Source: CAIWTU01 sp963815135
Lineage (GTDB): Bacteria > Desulfobacterota > Desulfuromonadia > Geobacterales > Geobacteraceae
Direction of reading: 5' to 3'
NCBI GenBank assembly: GCA_963815135.1
Contig: CAWFFO010000001.1
Location: forward strand, 1 to 64,000
DNA length: 64,000 bases
The notes beneath the pieces were generated by a model that saw only the letters and a program-made list of their open reading frames with translations, searched no databases and was not told the DNA's origin. Below are positions 17,490 through 26,847 of this stretch, in pieces. Positions within the stretch are counted from its first letter, which is position 1. Each line of letters opens with the position of its first letter. The position numbers and the translations under genes are program-made.

Positions 17490-19322
17490 TTATCCGACGG
17501 GGACCCCGTTGTCCTGACCGGGAGAAGCGGCTGCCTCTTTCTGGTTGATGATCTCGTCAACTTCCGCACCGGACAGGTTTTCTTTCTCGATGAGAGACTG
17601 CGACAGCCTGACGAGATTATCCATATTTTCTTTCAGCAGATTGAAGGCGCGGTTGTAACTCTCTTCCACTATGCGGCTGATCTCGTTGTCGATCTCGATC
17701 GCGGTTGCCTCGCTGTAATTCTTGGTGGTGGACATTTCCCGGCCGAGGAAAATCTGTTCCTCCTTCTTGCCGAAGGTGACCGGGCCCATTTTCTCGCTCA
17801 TGCCCCATTCACAGATCATTTTCCGGGCAATCTCGGTCGCGTGTTCGATGTCGTTGCCGGCGCCTGTGGTCATGGTATGGAAGACAAGCTCTTCCGCGGC
17901 TCTTCCTCCCATGAGAACGGCGATTTTATTGTACAGGGACTCTTTGGAGTAGCTGTGTTTGTCTTCTATGGGCAGCTGCATGGTGATGCCGAGAGCCCTG
18001 CCTCGCGGAATTATCGATACCTTGTGGACCGGATCGGTGTCGGGAATCAGTTTCGCCACCAATGTGTGTCCCGCCTCATGGTAGGCCGTATTTTTCTTTT
18101 CTTCCTCCGAGATGACCATGCTGCGTCGTTCCACGCCCATGAGAACCTTGTCTTTTGCATCGTCGAAGTCCTGCATTTCAACGAAACTCTTGTCCTTGCG
18201 CGCGGCCAGCAGGGCCGCCTCGTTGACGACGTTGGCCAGGTCGGCTCCCGAGAATCCGGGTGTGCCCCTGGCGATCACCGACATATTGACGTCAGGCGCA
18301 AGGGGGGTCTGTTTTGAATGGACTTTAAGTATTGCTTCACGACCTTTTACATCAGGTCTCGGCACGACGACCTGTCTGTCGAAGCGGCCCGGACGCAAAA
18401 GGGCCGGGTCGAGAACATCGGGGCGGTTTGTCGCCGAAATGAGAATTACTCCCTCGTTGGACTCGAATCCGTCCATTTCAACGAGGAGCTGATTCAGTGT
18501 CTGCTCGCGCTCATCGTGGCCACCGCCAAGTCCTGCACCGCGATGACGTCCCACCGCATCGATCTCGTCGATGAAAATTATGCAGGGGGCGTTCTTTTTG
18601 CCCTGGACGAACAGGTCCCTGACGCGGCTTGCGCCAACCCCCACGAACATTTCCACGAAATCGGAACCGGAAATGGAGAAGAACGGAACACCGGCTTCTC
18701 CGGCAATGGCCCGCGCCAGAAGTGTTTTTCCTGTGCCGGGTGAACCCACCAACAGCACGCCTTTCGGAAGACGGCCTCCCAGCTTGGTGAATTTTTTGGG
18801 ATCCTTGAGAAAGGAGATAATTTCCGATAGTTCCTCTTTTGCTTCATCCACTCCGGCAACATCTTCAAATGTAATCTTTCCCTGTGCCTCAGTCAGCAGT
18901 TTGGCCCTGCTTTTACCGAATGCCATGGCCTTTCCGCCACCGCCCTGCATCTGCCGCATGAAGAAAATCCATACGCCGACCAGCAGGATAAGCGGAAACC
19001 AGGAGATGAAGATGGAGAACCAGGAGACTTTTTCCTCTTCAGGCTTGGCGACAACCTGTATCTTCTTTTCGAGCAGTTTCTGGGTTAATGAAGGATCTTC
19101 CGGTTTGTATGTCTTGAAGTCCTTGCCGTCGGTGAACTTGCCGAATAAATCATTTCCCTGAATCGTTACAGATGTGACTTTTCCAGCATCTACCGCTGAT
19201 ACGAAATCACTGTAGTTTATTCTATCCTGGGTTTGATGGGAGTTGTTGAAGAGACTATATACGAGTATGACCATAAGGCTTATGACAAGCCAGAGTGCAA
19301 GATTTTTATAAAACTGGTTCAA
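17490..19322 (-). CDS. ftsH: ATP-dependent zinc metalloprotease FtsH
   Basis: Membrane-anchored AAA+ protease that degrades short-lived and misfolded membrane proteins. 610 residues: two transmembrane helices (about 8-25 and 100-122) flank a periplasmic domain. The AAA module has Walker A GSPGTGKT (193-200), Walker B IIFIDEIDAVGR, and the second region of homology ATNRPDVLDPALLRPGRFDRQ. The zinc site is HEAGH (about 420), with the third ligand in the following helical domain. Walker A has Ser where most FtsH have Pro (GPPGTGKT). It heads the ftsH-folP-cdaA-cdaR-glmM-pdxJ series. Confidence 0.96.
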   Translation of the reverse strand: MNQFYKNLALWLVISLMVILVYSLFNNSHQTQDRINYSDFVSAVDAGKVTSVTIQGNDLFGKFTDGKDFKTYKPEDPSLTQKLLEKKIQVVAKPEEEKVSWFSIFISWFPLILLVGVWIFFMRQMQGGGGKAMAFGKSRAKLLTEAQGKITFEDVAGVDEAKEELSEIISFLKDPKKFTKLGGRLPKGVLLVGSPGTGKTLLARAIAGEAGVPFFSISGSDFVEMFVGVGASRVRDLFVQGKKNAPCIIFIDEIDAVGRHRGAGLGGGHDEREQTLNQLLVEMDGFESNEGVILISATNRPDVLDPALLRPGRFDRQVVVPRPDVKGREAILKVHSKQTPLAPDVNMSVIARGTPGFSGADLANVVNEAALLAARKDKSFVEMQDFDDAKDKVLMGVERRSMVISEEEKKNTAYHEAGHTLVAKLIPDTDPVHKVSIIPRGRALGITMQLPIEDKHSYSKESLYNKIAVLMGGRAAEELVFHTMTTGAGNDIEHATEIARKMICEWGMSEKMGPVTFGKKEEQIFLGREMSTTKNYSEATAIEIDNEISRIVEESYNRAFNLLKENMDNLVRLSQSLIEKENLSGAEVDEIINQKEAAASPGQDNGVPVG

Positions 19323-19440
19323 TTTTACCCCCGTGCGGTATAAGTTTATGAAATTGTAAAAGATTTTATTGTGAAACTAAAAAGATGTTTAAAGAAAAAA
19401 ATAACATATCGCATAGTGCATTACAAGTAGTTTAAGGCAT

Positions 19441-20826
19441 TTATTCAATCAACTCGGCGGCAATCACCTTTACAGCCGAGGCTGTCAACCGGGCCTCCTC
19501 CGCAAGCCGCAACCCTGCAATCCACAGAATATTGTTGCCCGCGACGATCAAAGGTATGTTTCGCCTTGTTTGTAATGGAATTTTCATGTCGATAAAAAAG
19601 TCCTTCAGTTTTTTCCTCCCCTTCATACCGAAAGGGGTGAACCGGTCTCCGTCGCGGAAAGTTCTGACAACCCAGGGGAAGGGCGCCGATCCTGCATCGA
19701 TATATGCCTTGCATGCGGGAAGGTCTTTCCAATTGTCGGGATGTCCACATGCGACGGTCACTGACAATTGTCTGTCTCCGGGGAGTTGATAAATCCCCGG
19801 TCCTTCGATGATAACCTCGAACGGTTCGATATCGGCGTTAGCGGTGTAAATGGCGATTATCAACTTCTTGTAGCATTTTGTCACCAGTAGATGTCCTGGC
19901 AGCTTTAAATGCGAATTCGCTTTTTCCGACAACGCAAGATCGTCGATCTGACGAAGGTGTTTCAATGTTATATGGTCAAGGTTTCCCTTCGCAATTCGGA
20001 TTGCCCTGCGGTACAGGCGCAATCGTAGGCCTCGAAGCTCTGCCAGGATCGGAGGGATATTCATTTCGACACCTTGTTCCGAGACAAAGGATATTCGGTG
20101 GAACGCCTGATCGGTAACTGATTCCAGCAACTCTTCGTCCTCGGAAAGGATTTCGGCTGTGGCCACAAGCCGGTCTCGGACAGACGGGTTGTAGGTTTCA
20201 AGGTTCGGCAGCAGTTCGTGTCTGATACGGTTGCGCAGAAACCTCGTGTCGCAGTTAGACGCGTCAGTTCTGAAGAGAAGCTTCCTTTCGTGCAGGTATT
20301 CTTCGATTTCGGATCTTGTGCAACAAATCAGCGGCCTGATGTATCTTTTCCCGCCCCCCGGGGAAATCCCGGAAAGCCCCGTGGTCCCTGCGCCACGCAA
20401 AAGGCGCATCAGTACAGTCTCCGCCTGGTCATCGGCATGATGCCCCAAAGCTACCGTACGGGCTCCATATCTAGAGGCAACCTCATCGAACCATTCATAC
20501 CTGGCCACTCTTCCGCCTTCTTCAAGAGACAACCTGTTTTTTGACGAGTAATTGCGAATGTCAATGGATCTGAGTTCGAAAGGCAAGCCGTATTTGAGAG
20601 CGGCTTCCCGGACAAAAACAGCATCTGTATCCGATTCTTCGCCCCTCAGCATATGATCCACGTGTACGACAACGAGATTAAGCCGCAGCTCTTCCAGATT
20701 AGACAGGATGTCGAGAAGGGCCATGGAATCCGCGCCACCTGAAACAGCTACTATGACGGTATCTCCCCTGTGCAGCAATTTATTATCTGAAATGGTTTTT
20801 AAGCATTTATTCAAGAGCGTTGCCAT
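19441..20826 (-). CDS. tilS: tRNA(Ile)-lysidine synthase
   Basis: TilS converts C34 of tRNA-Ile2(CAU) to lysidine so that it reads AUA. 461 residues from the ATG at 20826. The PP-loop AVSGGADSMALL lies near residue 25, then HVDHMLRGEESD, ALGHHADDQAETVLMRLLRG and SNCDTRFLRNRIRHELLP. The C-terminal TilS domain contains GDRFTPFGMKGRKKLKDFFID and RRNIPLIVAGNNILWIAGLRL. The open frame continues upstream through a terminator and a tRNA gene, so the earlier in-frame starts were not used. A 118-base gap separates it from ftsH. Confidence 0.94.
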   Translation of the reverse strand: MATLLNKCLKTISDNKLLHRGDTVIVAVSGGADSMALLDILSNLEELRLNLVVVHVDHMLRGEESDTDAVFVREAALKYGLPFELRSIDIRNYSSKNRLSLEEGGRVARYEWFDEVASRYGARTVALGHHADDQAETVLMRLLRGAGTTGLSGISPGGGKRYIRPLICCTRSEIEEYLHERKLLFRTDASNCDTRFLRNRIRHELLPNLETYNPSVRDRLVATAEILSEDEELLESVTDQAFHRISFVSEQGVEMNIPPILAELRGLRLRLYRRAIRIAKGNLDHITLKHLRQIDDLALSEKANSHLKLPGHLLVTKCYKKLIIAIYTANADIEPFEVIIEGPGIYQLPGDRQLSVTVACGHPDNWKDLPACKAYIDAGSAPFPWVVRTFRDGDRFTPFGMKGRKKLKDFFIDMKIPLQTRRNIPLIVAGNNILWIAGLRLAEEARLTASAVKVIAAELIE

Positions 20827-20883
20827 TGCGACTCCGACTGCCTGTAAAAGTGATCCGTCGTGAATAGATAATGAGGAATAACA

Positions 20884-20917
20884 AAAAAACCCCCTCTTGG
20901 ACAAGAGGGGGTTTTTT
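20884..20917 (-). terminator. Strong rho-independent terminator between tRNA-Met and tilS
   Basis: CCCCCTCTTG and CAAGAGGGGG form a perfect 10-base stem around a short loop, with A-tracts on one side and T-tracts on the other. It can act in both directions; on the minus strand it ends the tRNA-Met transcript before tilS. Confidence 0.85.
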
Positions 20918-20925
20918 ATCTTATT

Positions 20926-21002
20926 TGGTGGCGGTGCAGGGACTTGAACCCCGGACAACACGGATATGAGCCGTGTGCTCTAACCAGCTGAGCTACACCG
21001 CC
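20926..21002 (-). tRNA. tRNA-Met(CAT), probably elongator
   Basis: A complete 77-base cloverleaf with encoded CCA. The acceptor stem is GGCGGTG/CACCGCC, the D arm GCTCAGCTGGTTAGAGC and the anticodon stem CACGG/CCGTG with loop CTCATAT, giving anticodon CAT. The T arm has GTTCAAG. The anticodon allows elongator Met or the lysidine-modified Ile2. The acceptor lacks the C4-G69/C5-G68 pairs used by TilS in E. coli, so Met is preferred. Confidence 0.85.
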
Positions 21003-21021
21003 GGCTGAAAATTATCAAGGA

Positions 21022-21052
21022 AGAAAAAAACCCCTTGGGAAAACCTAAGAGG
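21022..21052 (-). terminator. Terminator-like hairpin after tRNA-fMet
   Basis: On the minus strand CCTCTTAGG pairs imperfectly with CCCAAGGGG and is followed by seven T residues, between the two methionine tRNA genes. Confidence 0.55.
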
Positions 21053-21065
21053 CTGGTTGTTTGTT

Positions 21066-21142
<77 letters not shown>

Positions 21143-21163
21143 ACAGTTAACTTCCAACTTGTA

Positions 21164-21187
21164 TCACGCCCCTGCGTTACCTGTCAA
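21164..21187 (-). promoter_or_regulatory. Promoter of tRNA-fMet
   Basis: On the minus strand a perfect TTGACA (21182-21187) is followed at normal spacing by a weaker -10 region (GATACAAG), about 20 bases before the tRNA 5' end. Confidence 0.5.
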
Positions 21188-21219
21188 TATAAAATTAGCA
21201 GAACGGTTAAATATTCACT

Positions 21220-22014
21220 TTACTCAGGAATCACGATGGCGTTTTTGCCAACTTTGGCAGCAATTTTGTTTGCGGTATCAAGGTCCAGGTGGCTCCCGAG
21301 ACGTACCCTGTACCAGATGCCTTTGCCGGGAATTTTCGACTCGACTACGAATGAAAGAAGGCCTTTTCTGTCAAGGGCTTCTTTGACTGCTTCAGCTTCT
21401 TTTCTTACAGTGCAGGAGGCAGCCTGAACAGTATATCTTTTTGCAGAATCTTCCGCTTTTTTTGAAGTAGATGTCTTGTTTTTATCTGCGGCCGGTGAGT
21501 CCTTGGTGAGGGTGTTGCCGGTTACCGGTGCCGCAACAGCGGATAGTTCATGTTTTTCGTTATTCTGGCCGGAAGATATGGATTTGTGTTGTTCGTCTTT
21601 CTGACTCGCCGCCCGCTCGCTTCCGGGTTCACTTTTAGAATTGTCGGTTGCAGGCCGCCTGTTTACCGGCGCCGGGTTCAAACCGCTGCCGAGCGCGGTT
21701 ACTTCTCCCCTGGGCAAAGCATCGTAGAAGGTAAGGTGAGGGTCGCTGATTTTGCCGGAGTCGTCATGCGGATTCTGCTTGTTATCTGTCTGCGGTGCAG
21801 TGCTTGCAGTTTTCTGATTTGCAGCAGCGACGACTTTGTCAGGTTCTCCGGCCGGACTGCCTTTCTTTATCTTGTAAAGGAACCAGCCCGTGGCCACGCC
21901 GAGGGAGTAAATAGCCAGAAACAGTGTCGCGACAAATAAGAAAATAAAATTGACGGGCCGTTTTTTCGGACGGTTTTTGTTGACCTGTTTACGTTCATGA
22001 TAATCAAGGACCAT
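21220..22014 (-). CDS. SPOR-domain membrane protein
   Basis: A 264-residue inner-membrane protein of the kind that binds denuded septal peptidoglycan. A short basic cytoplasmic part is followed by one transmembrane helix (about 21-45, FIFLFVATLFLAIYSLGVATGWF). Then comes a long, low-complexity Ser/Asn/Lys-rich linker (about 55-190) and a C-terminal SPOR domain (RYTVQAASCTVRKEAEAVKEAL, WYRVRLGSHLDLDTANKIAAKV). It lies 18 bases after argS on the same strand; argS followed by a SPOR gene is a familiar arrangement in Geobacter relatives. The exact division or cell-wall partner is unknown. Confidence 0.85.
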   Translation of the reverse strand: MVLDYHERKQVNKNRPKKRPVNFIFLFVATLFLAIYSLGVATGWFLYKIKKGSPAGEPDKVVAAANQKTASTAPQTDNKQNPHDDSGKISDPHLTFYDALPRGEVTALGSGLNPAPVNRRPATDNSKSEPGSERAASQKDEQHKSISSGQNNEKHELSAVAAPVTGNTLTKDSPAADKNKTSTSKKAEDSAKRYTVQAASCTVRKEAEAVKEALDRKGLLSFVVESKIPGKGIWYRVRLGSHLDLDTANKIAAKVGKNAIVIPE

Positions 22015-22032
22015 TTTGATTTATGACCTCTG

Positions 22033-23700
22033 CTACATTCTCTCTGGAGCTGAAATACCCAATATTGTAAGAGCATTCTTCAGTGTTTGCCCAATGCATT
22101 TAAGCAGGAAGAGCCTGGCTGTGCTCAAGCCCGCATCCTCGCCAATAACCCTGTTCCTGTTATAAAAGCTGTGAAATTGACCGGCAAGTTCCTGGAGATA
22201 ATAGGTGATCCGGTGGGGCTCGAAGTTCATAGCACTTCCTTCGACGATTTCCGGGAATGAATTTATTTTCCTGATGATGGTCATTTCTTCGGAGGTTGAC
22301 AGCTTTTCAAGTGGAATGGAATCCATGTCCGAAGGTAGTGTCAGTCCCTTCTCCTGTGCATTTTCAAAAATGCTGCAAATCCTTGCATGTGCGTACTGGA
22401 CGTAATAGACCGGATTGTCGGTGCTTTGCCGTTTGGCCAGTTCGAGGTCGAAATCCAGCTGGCTGTCGGAACGTCGCATGAGAAAGAAAAAACGGGCCGC
22501 GTCGCGTCCGACTTCGTCCACAACCTCTTTCAGGGTTACGAATTCACCGCTTCTGGTGGACATGGCCACCGGAATTCCGTCACGGAGCAGGGAGACAAGC
22601 TGCACCAGGACAATCTTCAAATCTTCCGGATCCCGGTCATGCCCTTTCACAACTCCCTTGAGTCTCGGTACATAACCGTGGTGGTCGGCGCCCCACACAT
22701 CGATAACCCAGTCGAAACCCCTTTCGAATTTTTCGAAATGGTACGCTATATCGGACGCAAAATATGTCGTCGCGCCATTGCTGCGGACAACAACCCTGTC
22801 TTTATCGTCACCGAAATCAGTCGTCCTGAACCAGAGTGCTCCTTCATGCTCATAGACCAGGCCTTTTTCCTTCATCAATTCCAATGCCTTGTCGACTTTT
22901 CCTTCGTCGAAGAGGCTCTGTTCCGAATACCAGTTGTCAAAGGTAATGCCGAAATCCCTCAGGTCGGCGTCAATTCCATTGAGTATGATGTCCCCGCCGA
23001 ATTTGGCAAAGAACGGAACAGCTTCCGCTTCATCTATTCCGCTGTATTTGTCTGCGAATTTTGTCATTGCGTCCCTGGCGATATCTTTTATGTAATCGCC
23101 CTGGTAGCAGTTGTCGGGAAATTCCACGTGACGTCCAAAAAGTTCCAGGTAACGCAGGTAGATGGATTTGCCCAGGGTGAACATCTGGTTTCCGGCGTCG
23201 TTTATGTAATATTCCCGAAAAACGTCAAAACCTGCGGCTGAAAGCACTGAGGCGATTGCGTCACCGGTCGCCGCCCCTCTGCCGTGGCCGATATGGAGGG
23301 GGCCGGTCGGGTTGGCGCTGACGAATTCCACCTGGACTTTTTTCCCGGCGCCGATTCTGCTTCTGCCATATGAATCTCCCGCAGAAGCTACGGTCCTGAG
23401 GGTGTCCTGCCAGAATCCAGGTTTGATATGGAAATTGATAAAGCCCGGCCCCGCGATTTCTATCCGGTCAAAGATTCCGCCATTGCTTTCCATATGTTTT
23501 ACAAGTATTTCGGCTATGGCCCGCGGAGCCTTTTTTTCGCTTCGGGCCATGAGCATGGCGACATTGGTGGCAAAGTCCCCGTGTTCTTCATGGGCGGGTT
23601 TTTCTATTATGATGTCAGGGAATTCGCCTGATGCAAGAGAGCCATCGGCAAAACAGCTTTCCAGTCCCTTTCTTACAAGATCGAGCAAAATCTCTTTCAT
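22033..23700 (-). CDS. argS: Arginyl-tRNA synthetase
   Basis: Class I aminoacyl-tRNA synthetase that charges tRNA-Arg. 555 residues. The N-terminal Add domain (to about 110) is followed by the catalytic domain with FVSANPTGPLHIGHGRGAA, containing the HIGH motif. VIDVWGADHHGYVPRLKG and the degenerate KMSKS-type region MSTRSGEFVTLKEVVDEVG come next. The C-terminal DALR anticodon-binding domain includes YVQYAHARICSIF. ArgS proteins commonly lack a canonical KMSKS. The start overlaps the end of the small cysteine-rich gene upstream by four bases. Confidence 0.96.
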   Translation of the reverse strand: MKEILLDLVRKGLESCFADGSLASGEFPDIIIEKPAHEEHGDFATNVAMLMARSEKKAPRAIAEILVKHMESNGGIFDRIEIAGPGFINFHIKPGFWQDTLRTVASAGDSYGRSRIGAGKKVQVEFVSANPTGPLHIGHGRGAATGDAIASVLSAAGFDVFREYYINDAGNQMFTLGKSIYLRYLELFGRHVEFPDNCYQGDYIKDIARDAMTKFADKYSGIDEAEAVPFFAKFGGDIILNGIDADLRDFGITFDNWYSEQSLFDEGKVDKALELMKEKGLVYEHEGALWFRTTDFGDDKDRVVVRSNGATTYFASDIAYHFEKFERGFDWVIDVWGADHHGYVPRLKGVVKGHDRDPEDLKIVLVQLVSLLRDGIPVAMSTRSGEFVTLKEVVDEVGRDAARFFFLMRRSDSQLDFDLELAKRQSTDNPVYYVQYAHARICSIFENAQEKGLTLPSDMDSIPLEKLSTSEEMTIIRKINSFPEIVEGSAMNFEPHRITYYLQELAGQFHSFYNRNRVIGEDAGLSTARLFLLKCIGQTLKNALTILGISAPERM

Positions 23701-23873
23701 TTTATCTCCTGGAGTTGGGGGGAGTTGTCCCGGTCGGAACAGTCATCTTTGATAATTATATCTCTGGTGAAATCGGGGCATCGGGCCCCGCCATCGGTTA
23801 CGCAGAATCTCTTGTTACAGGTCGCGCGCCAGGCGCATAAGGAACAGCACTGCTTGGTACAATTTGGATTCAT
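23697..23873 (-). CDS. Small cysteine-rich protein, unknown function
   Basis: A 58-residue open frame with eight cysteines (CTKQCCSLCAW, CNKRFC, GARCPDF, DDCSDR), preceded by an AGGAAAT ribosome site. Its stop overlaps the argS start (ATGA type), so the two are probably translated together. The spacing of the cysteines suggests metal binding, possibly a small zinc or iron-sulfur fold. I do not recognise the family. Confidence 0.6.
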   Translation of the reverse strand: MNPNCTKQCCSLCAWRATCNKRFCVTDGGARCPDFTRDIIIKDDCSDRDNSPQLQEIK

Positions 23874-23934
23874 TTTTATTTCCTGACAAATTCTTTTGTT
23901 GCTTTCAAAGCCCTGCAAATTGAATTATTGGCTA

Positions 23935-24216
23935 TTATTTATTTTTATTGGGGAACTGATAGATTATCTCGTTTTTCCTGACCAGGCCGAAATCTTTCCG
24001 TGCTATGCTTTCCAGGTAGCGGCGGTCGGTCTTCAATGCCTCTATTTCCCTTCTCAACTGGTCGTTTTCAGCCTGAAGGGCCGCCACATGTTCTTCAATC
24101 TGTTTTTTTTCACGGGTCAGGTGATTTATTCTCAAAAGTCCCCTTTCACCGAAAATGGTGAAGTAAAGGATGAACAAAATAACCGCGCCAGGAATGAAAT
24201 ACATCCGTTTGCTCAT
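23935..24216 (-). CDS. FtsB/DivIC-like septum formation initiator protein
   Basis: A 93-residue bitopic membrane protein: short basic N terminus, one transmembrane helix (about 6-22, FIPGAVILFILYFTIFG), then a coiled coil (LTREKKQIEEHVAALQAENDQLRREIEALK) and the conserved RRYLESIARKDFGLVRKNEIIYQF. This matches the DivIC/FtsB family, which links FtsL to FtsQ in the divisome. The ATG at 24216 is chosen because GGAGG lies just upstream; the longer frame starts before it. It follows the decarboxylase gene by 18 bases. Confidence 0.87.
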   Translation of the reverse strand: MSKRMYFIPGAVILFILYFTIFGERGLLRINHLTREKKQIEEHVAALQAENDQLRREIEALKTDRRYLESIARKDFGLVRKNEIIYQFPNKNK

Positions 24217-24234
24217 ACGGCCTCCGGCAAGCAC

Positions 24235-25170
24235 CTAACCTTTTGTCAATATACCTTCGAAATATTCAATAGTCTTTTTCAGACCGGTCTCCAGCGGTAT
24301 GCCTGGCTGCCAATCCAGCAATTCGCGCGCCATTGAAATATCCGGCTGTCTCTGTTTGGGGTCGTCTGTGGGAAGCTGTTTGAATACGACTTTCGACCCG
24401 GAACCGGTAAGATCTATTATGCGTCGGGCGAATTCCAGTATTGTCGTTTCCGCAGGATTTCCGAGATTGACCGGGCCGGTTATGCCTTCCCGGTTCATCA
24501 TCCTTATCATCCCTTCGAGCAGGTCATCGACAAAGCAGAAAGAGCGCGTCTGACTGCCGTCTCCGAATACGGTTATATCTTCGCCCCTCAGTGCCTGCAC
24601 GATGAAGTTGGATACCACCCTGCCGTCGTTGAGCGCCATCCGCGGACCATAGGTATTAAAAATGCGGATGATGCGAATGTCGACTCCATTTTGACGGTGG
24701 TAATCCATCATCAGGGTTTCCGCAACCCTTTTACCTTCGTCGTAACAGCTTCTCAGACCGATCGGGTTGACATTTCCCCAGTACTTTTCCGACTGCGGAT
24801 GAACAACCGGGTCGCCGTAGACCTCTGATGTGGAAGCCTGAAGTATGCGCGCCCTGACACGTTTGGCAAGCCCCAGCATATTAATGGCGCCCATTACATT
24901 GGTTTTTATGGTCTTTACCGGATTAAACTGGTAATGGACGGGGGAGGCCGGACACGCCAGGTTGTAGATCCTGTCCACTTCCAGCAGTATCGGCAGGGTG
25001 ATGTCGTGGCGGATGAGTTCGAATCCCGGATTGCCGAGCAATGAAGTTATATTCGCTTTGCTGCCGGTAAAAAAATTGTCCAGGCACAGAACTTCATGTC
25101 CCTCGTCGAGCAGTCTGGCACACAGGTGCGATCCGATGAAGCCGGCGCCTCCGGTAACAAGTATTCTCAT
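24235..25170 (-). CDS. uxs: UDP-glucuronate decarboxylase (UDP-xylose synthase)
   Basis: Extended short-chain dehydrogenase, 311 residues, that converts UDP-glucuronate to UDP-xylose. The NAD-binding RILVTGGAGFIGSHLC is at the N terminus, then DNFFTGSKANI, NLACPASPVHYQ and the catalytic YDEGK (YxxxK). RIFNTYGPRMALNDGRVVSNF and the substrate site TDDPKQRQPDIS follow, all typical of UXS. It follows the UDP-glucose dehydrogenase gene by 12 bases, so the pair would make UDP-xylose from UDP-glucose. A probable supply route for polysaccharide or lipopolysaccharide sugars. Confidence 0.92.
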   Translation of the reverse strand: MRILVTGGAGFIGSHLCARLLDEGHEVLCLDNFFTGSKANITSLLGNPGFELIRHDITLPILLEVDRIYNLACPASPVHYQFNPVKTIKTNVMGAINMLGLAKRVRARILQASTSEVYGDPVVHPQSEKYWGNVNPIGLRSCYDEGKRVAETLMMDYHRQNGVDIRIIRIFNTYGPRMALNDGRVVSNFIVQALRGEDITVFGDGSQTRSFCFVDDLLEGMIRMMNREGITGPVNLGNPAETTILEFARRIIDLTGSGSKVVFKQLPTDDPKQRQPDISMARELLDWQPGIPLETGLKKTIEYFEGILTKG

Positions 25171-25182
25171 CAGTAATTCCCT

Positions 25183-26532
25183 CTATGAACTGAAATTTTT
25201 TCCGTTGCGGCCGATGGCAGAGTATTCGAAGCCTATGAATTTCATCCTGCGCGGGTCATAGAGGTTCCGTCCATCGAATATCACCGGGGTTTTCAGTAAA
25301 GACCTGATTCTGTCAAAATCGGGGTTGCGATATTCATTCCATTCGGTAACTATAGCCAGGGCGTCTGCTCCGTCAAGTATATCGTACTGGTTAGAGCTAT
25401 ATTCTATCCGGTCCGCGAAAATTTTCCTGGCCTCTTTTATGGCAACTGGATCATGGGCGCGGACCCGTGCCCCCATCTCCAGCAGAGCATTGATTATGGC
25501 AATCGATGGAGCCTCGCGCATGTCGTCGGTACGGGGCTTGAATGACAGTCCCCACAGGGCGATGGTCTTGTCTTTCATGGAGTTTGCCGAGGTGCCGGCT
25601 GTGAAATGGGAAACTATCTTTTTCGTCAACAGCTGCTTTTGCAACTCGTTTACCTCTTCCACCGCCTTCAGCAGCACAAAATCATAACTGTTTTCTTCCG
25701 CTGTTTTCACCAGCGCCTTGATGTCCTTGGGAAAACAGGAGCCGCCGAACCCGACTCCGGGAAATAGGAAATCATAGCCAATTCGGCTGTCGGAGCCTAT
25801 ACCCTCACGGACCGCAGCGACGTCGGCATCCATAAGATCGCAAAGATTAGCTATCTGGTTCATGAAGGTAATTTTCGTGGCCAGCATCGCATTGGCTGCG
25901 TATTTGGTCATTTCAGCGCTTTTTATATCCATGGTTATAATCCGGTTGGTGCGGCGCATGAAGGGTGAATAGAGTTCCTTCATTATTTCCGCGGTTCTCA
26001 CATTGTCCGTGCCAATAACCACGCGATCCGGTTTCATGAAGTCTTCGATGGCGGCTCCCTCTTTGAGAAATTCAGGGTTTGAAACCACGTCGAATTCTAT
26101 ATCCACCATCCTCTTGCCAAGTTCATCCTGTATGGCAGCCCGCACCTTGTCCGCGGTGCCGACCGGAACAGTCGATTTGTCCACCACTATTTTGAAACCT
26201 TCCATACTGCGGCCTATTTCCCTTGCCACATTGAGGACATTCTTCAGGTCGGCGGCGCCGTCGCCGTCCGGCGGTGTGCCCACGGCAATGAAATTAATCA
26301 GTGATGCCTTTACAGCCGACTCCAGATCAGTAGTAAAAGAGAGACGGCCTTCTTCGACATTGCGCAGGACCAGTTCCTTGAGGCCCGGTTCGTAAATCGG
26401 GATGATACCGGCATTGAGATCAGCTATTTTCTGTTCATCCTTGTCTATACATATTACGTCGTTACCGCTTTCGGCAAAACAGGTTCCCGCTACCAAGCCG
26501 ACATAACCGGTACCGATGACGCAAATTTTCAT
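25183..26532 (-). CDS. ugd: UDP-glucose 6-dehydrogenase
   Basis: Oxidises UDP-glucose to UDP-glucuronate with two NAD. 449 residues from the ATG at 26532, which follows a GGAG site. The Rossmann motif is MKICVIGTGYVGLVAGTCFAESG. Conserved steps are KSTVPVGTADKVR, NPEFLKEGAAIEDF and the catalytic-cysteine motif FPGVGFGGSCFPKDI (Cys near 260). The C-terminal domain has WGLSFKPRTDDMREAPS. Directly upstream of the decarboxylase in the same direction, indicating a two-step pathway. Confidence 0.94.
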   Translation of the reverse strand: MKICVIGTGYVGLVAGTCFAESGNDVICIDKDEQKIADLNAGIIPIYEPGLKELVLRNVEEGRLSFTTDLESAVKASLINFIAVGTPPDGDGAADLKNVLNVAREIGRSMEGFKIVVDKSTVPVGTADKVRAAIQDELGKRMVDIEFDVVSNPEFLKEGAAIEDFMKPDRVVIGTDNVRTAEIMKELYSPFMRRTNRIITMDIKSAEMTKYAANAMLATKITFMNQIANLCDLMDADVAAVREGIGSDSRIGYDFLFPGVGFGGSCFPKDIKALVKTAEENSYDFVLLKAVEEVNELQKQLLTKKIVSHFTAGTSANSMKDKTIALWGLSFKPRTDDMREAPSIAIINALLEMGARVRAHDPVAIKEARKIFADRIEYSSNQYDILDGADALAIVTEWNEYRNPDFDRIRSLLKTPVIFDGRNLYDPRRMKFIGFEYSAIGRNGKNFSS

Positions 26533-26716
26533 GATCAGATTCTCCAGGATTTTTAGTAAAAATATATAGCATGGTTGGCGACCCAATACCAGAGATTTCC
26601 AGAATAAAATGCAGGCGTGATTGCATCGGGCTTATAAGCTTATACGGACTGTCTCGATTATGCTGATTGGGTAAGTCTGATATGTTTTGGGGACTTGTGT
26701 CGGGTTGTGCTTTGAA

Positions 26717-26747
26717 ACAAAAAAGGGTCAGCGAAATACGCTAACCC
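26717..26747 (-). terminator. Terminator of tRNA-Ala
   Basis: On the minus strand GGGTTAGCG and CGCTGACCC form a stem followed by six T residues, 13 bases beyond the tRNA-Ala 3' end. Confidence 0.75.
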
Positions 26748-26759
26748 CGATTACATAAA

Positions 26760-26835
<76 letters not shown>

Positions 26836-26847
26836 GTACAAGCCGTC

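Noticed and set aside
20827..20961. N-terminal extension of tilS
   Set aside because: The extra 45 codons run through a terminator and into the tRNA-Met gene; the family starts at the ATG at 20826.
20926..21002. tRNA next to tilS as tRNA-Ile2, the TilS substrate
   Set aside because: Anticodon CAT fits, but the acceptor stem lacks the C4-G69/C5-G68 pairs used by E. coli TilS; Met is preferred. Not fully excluded.
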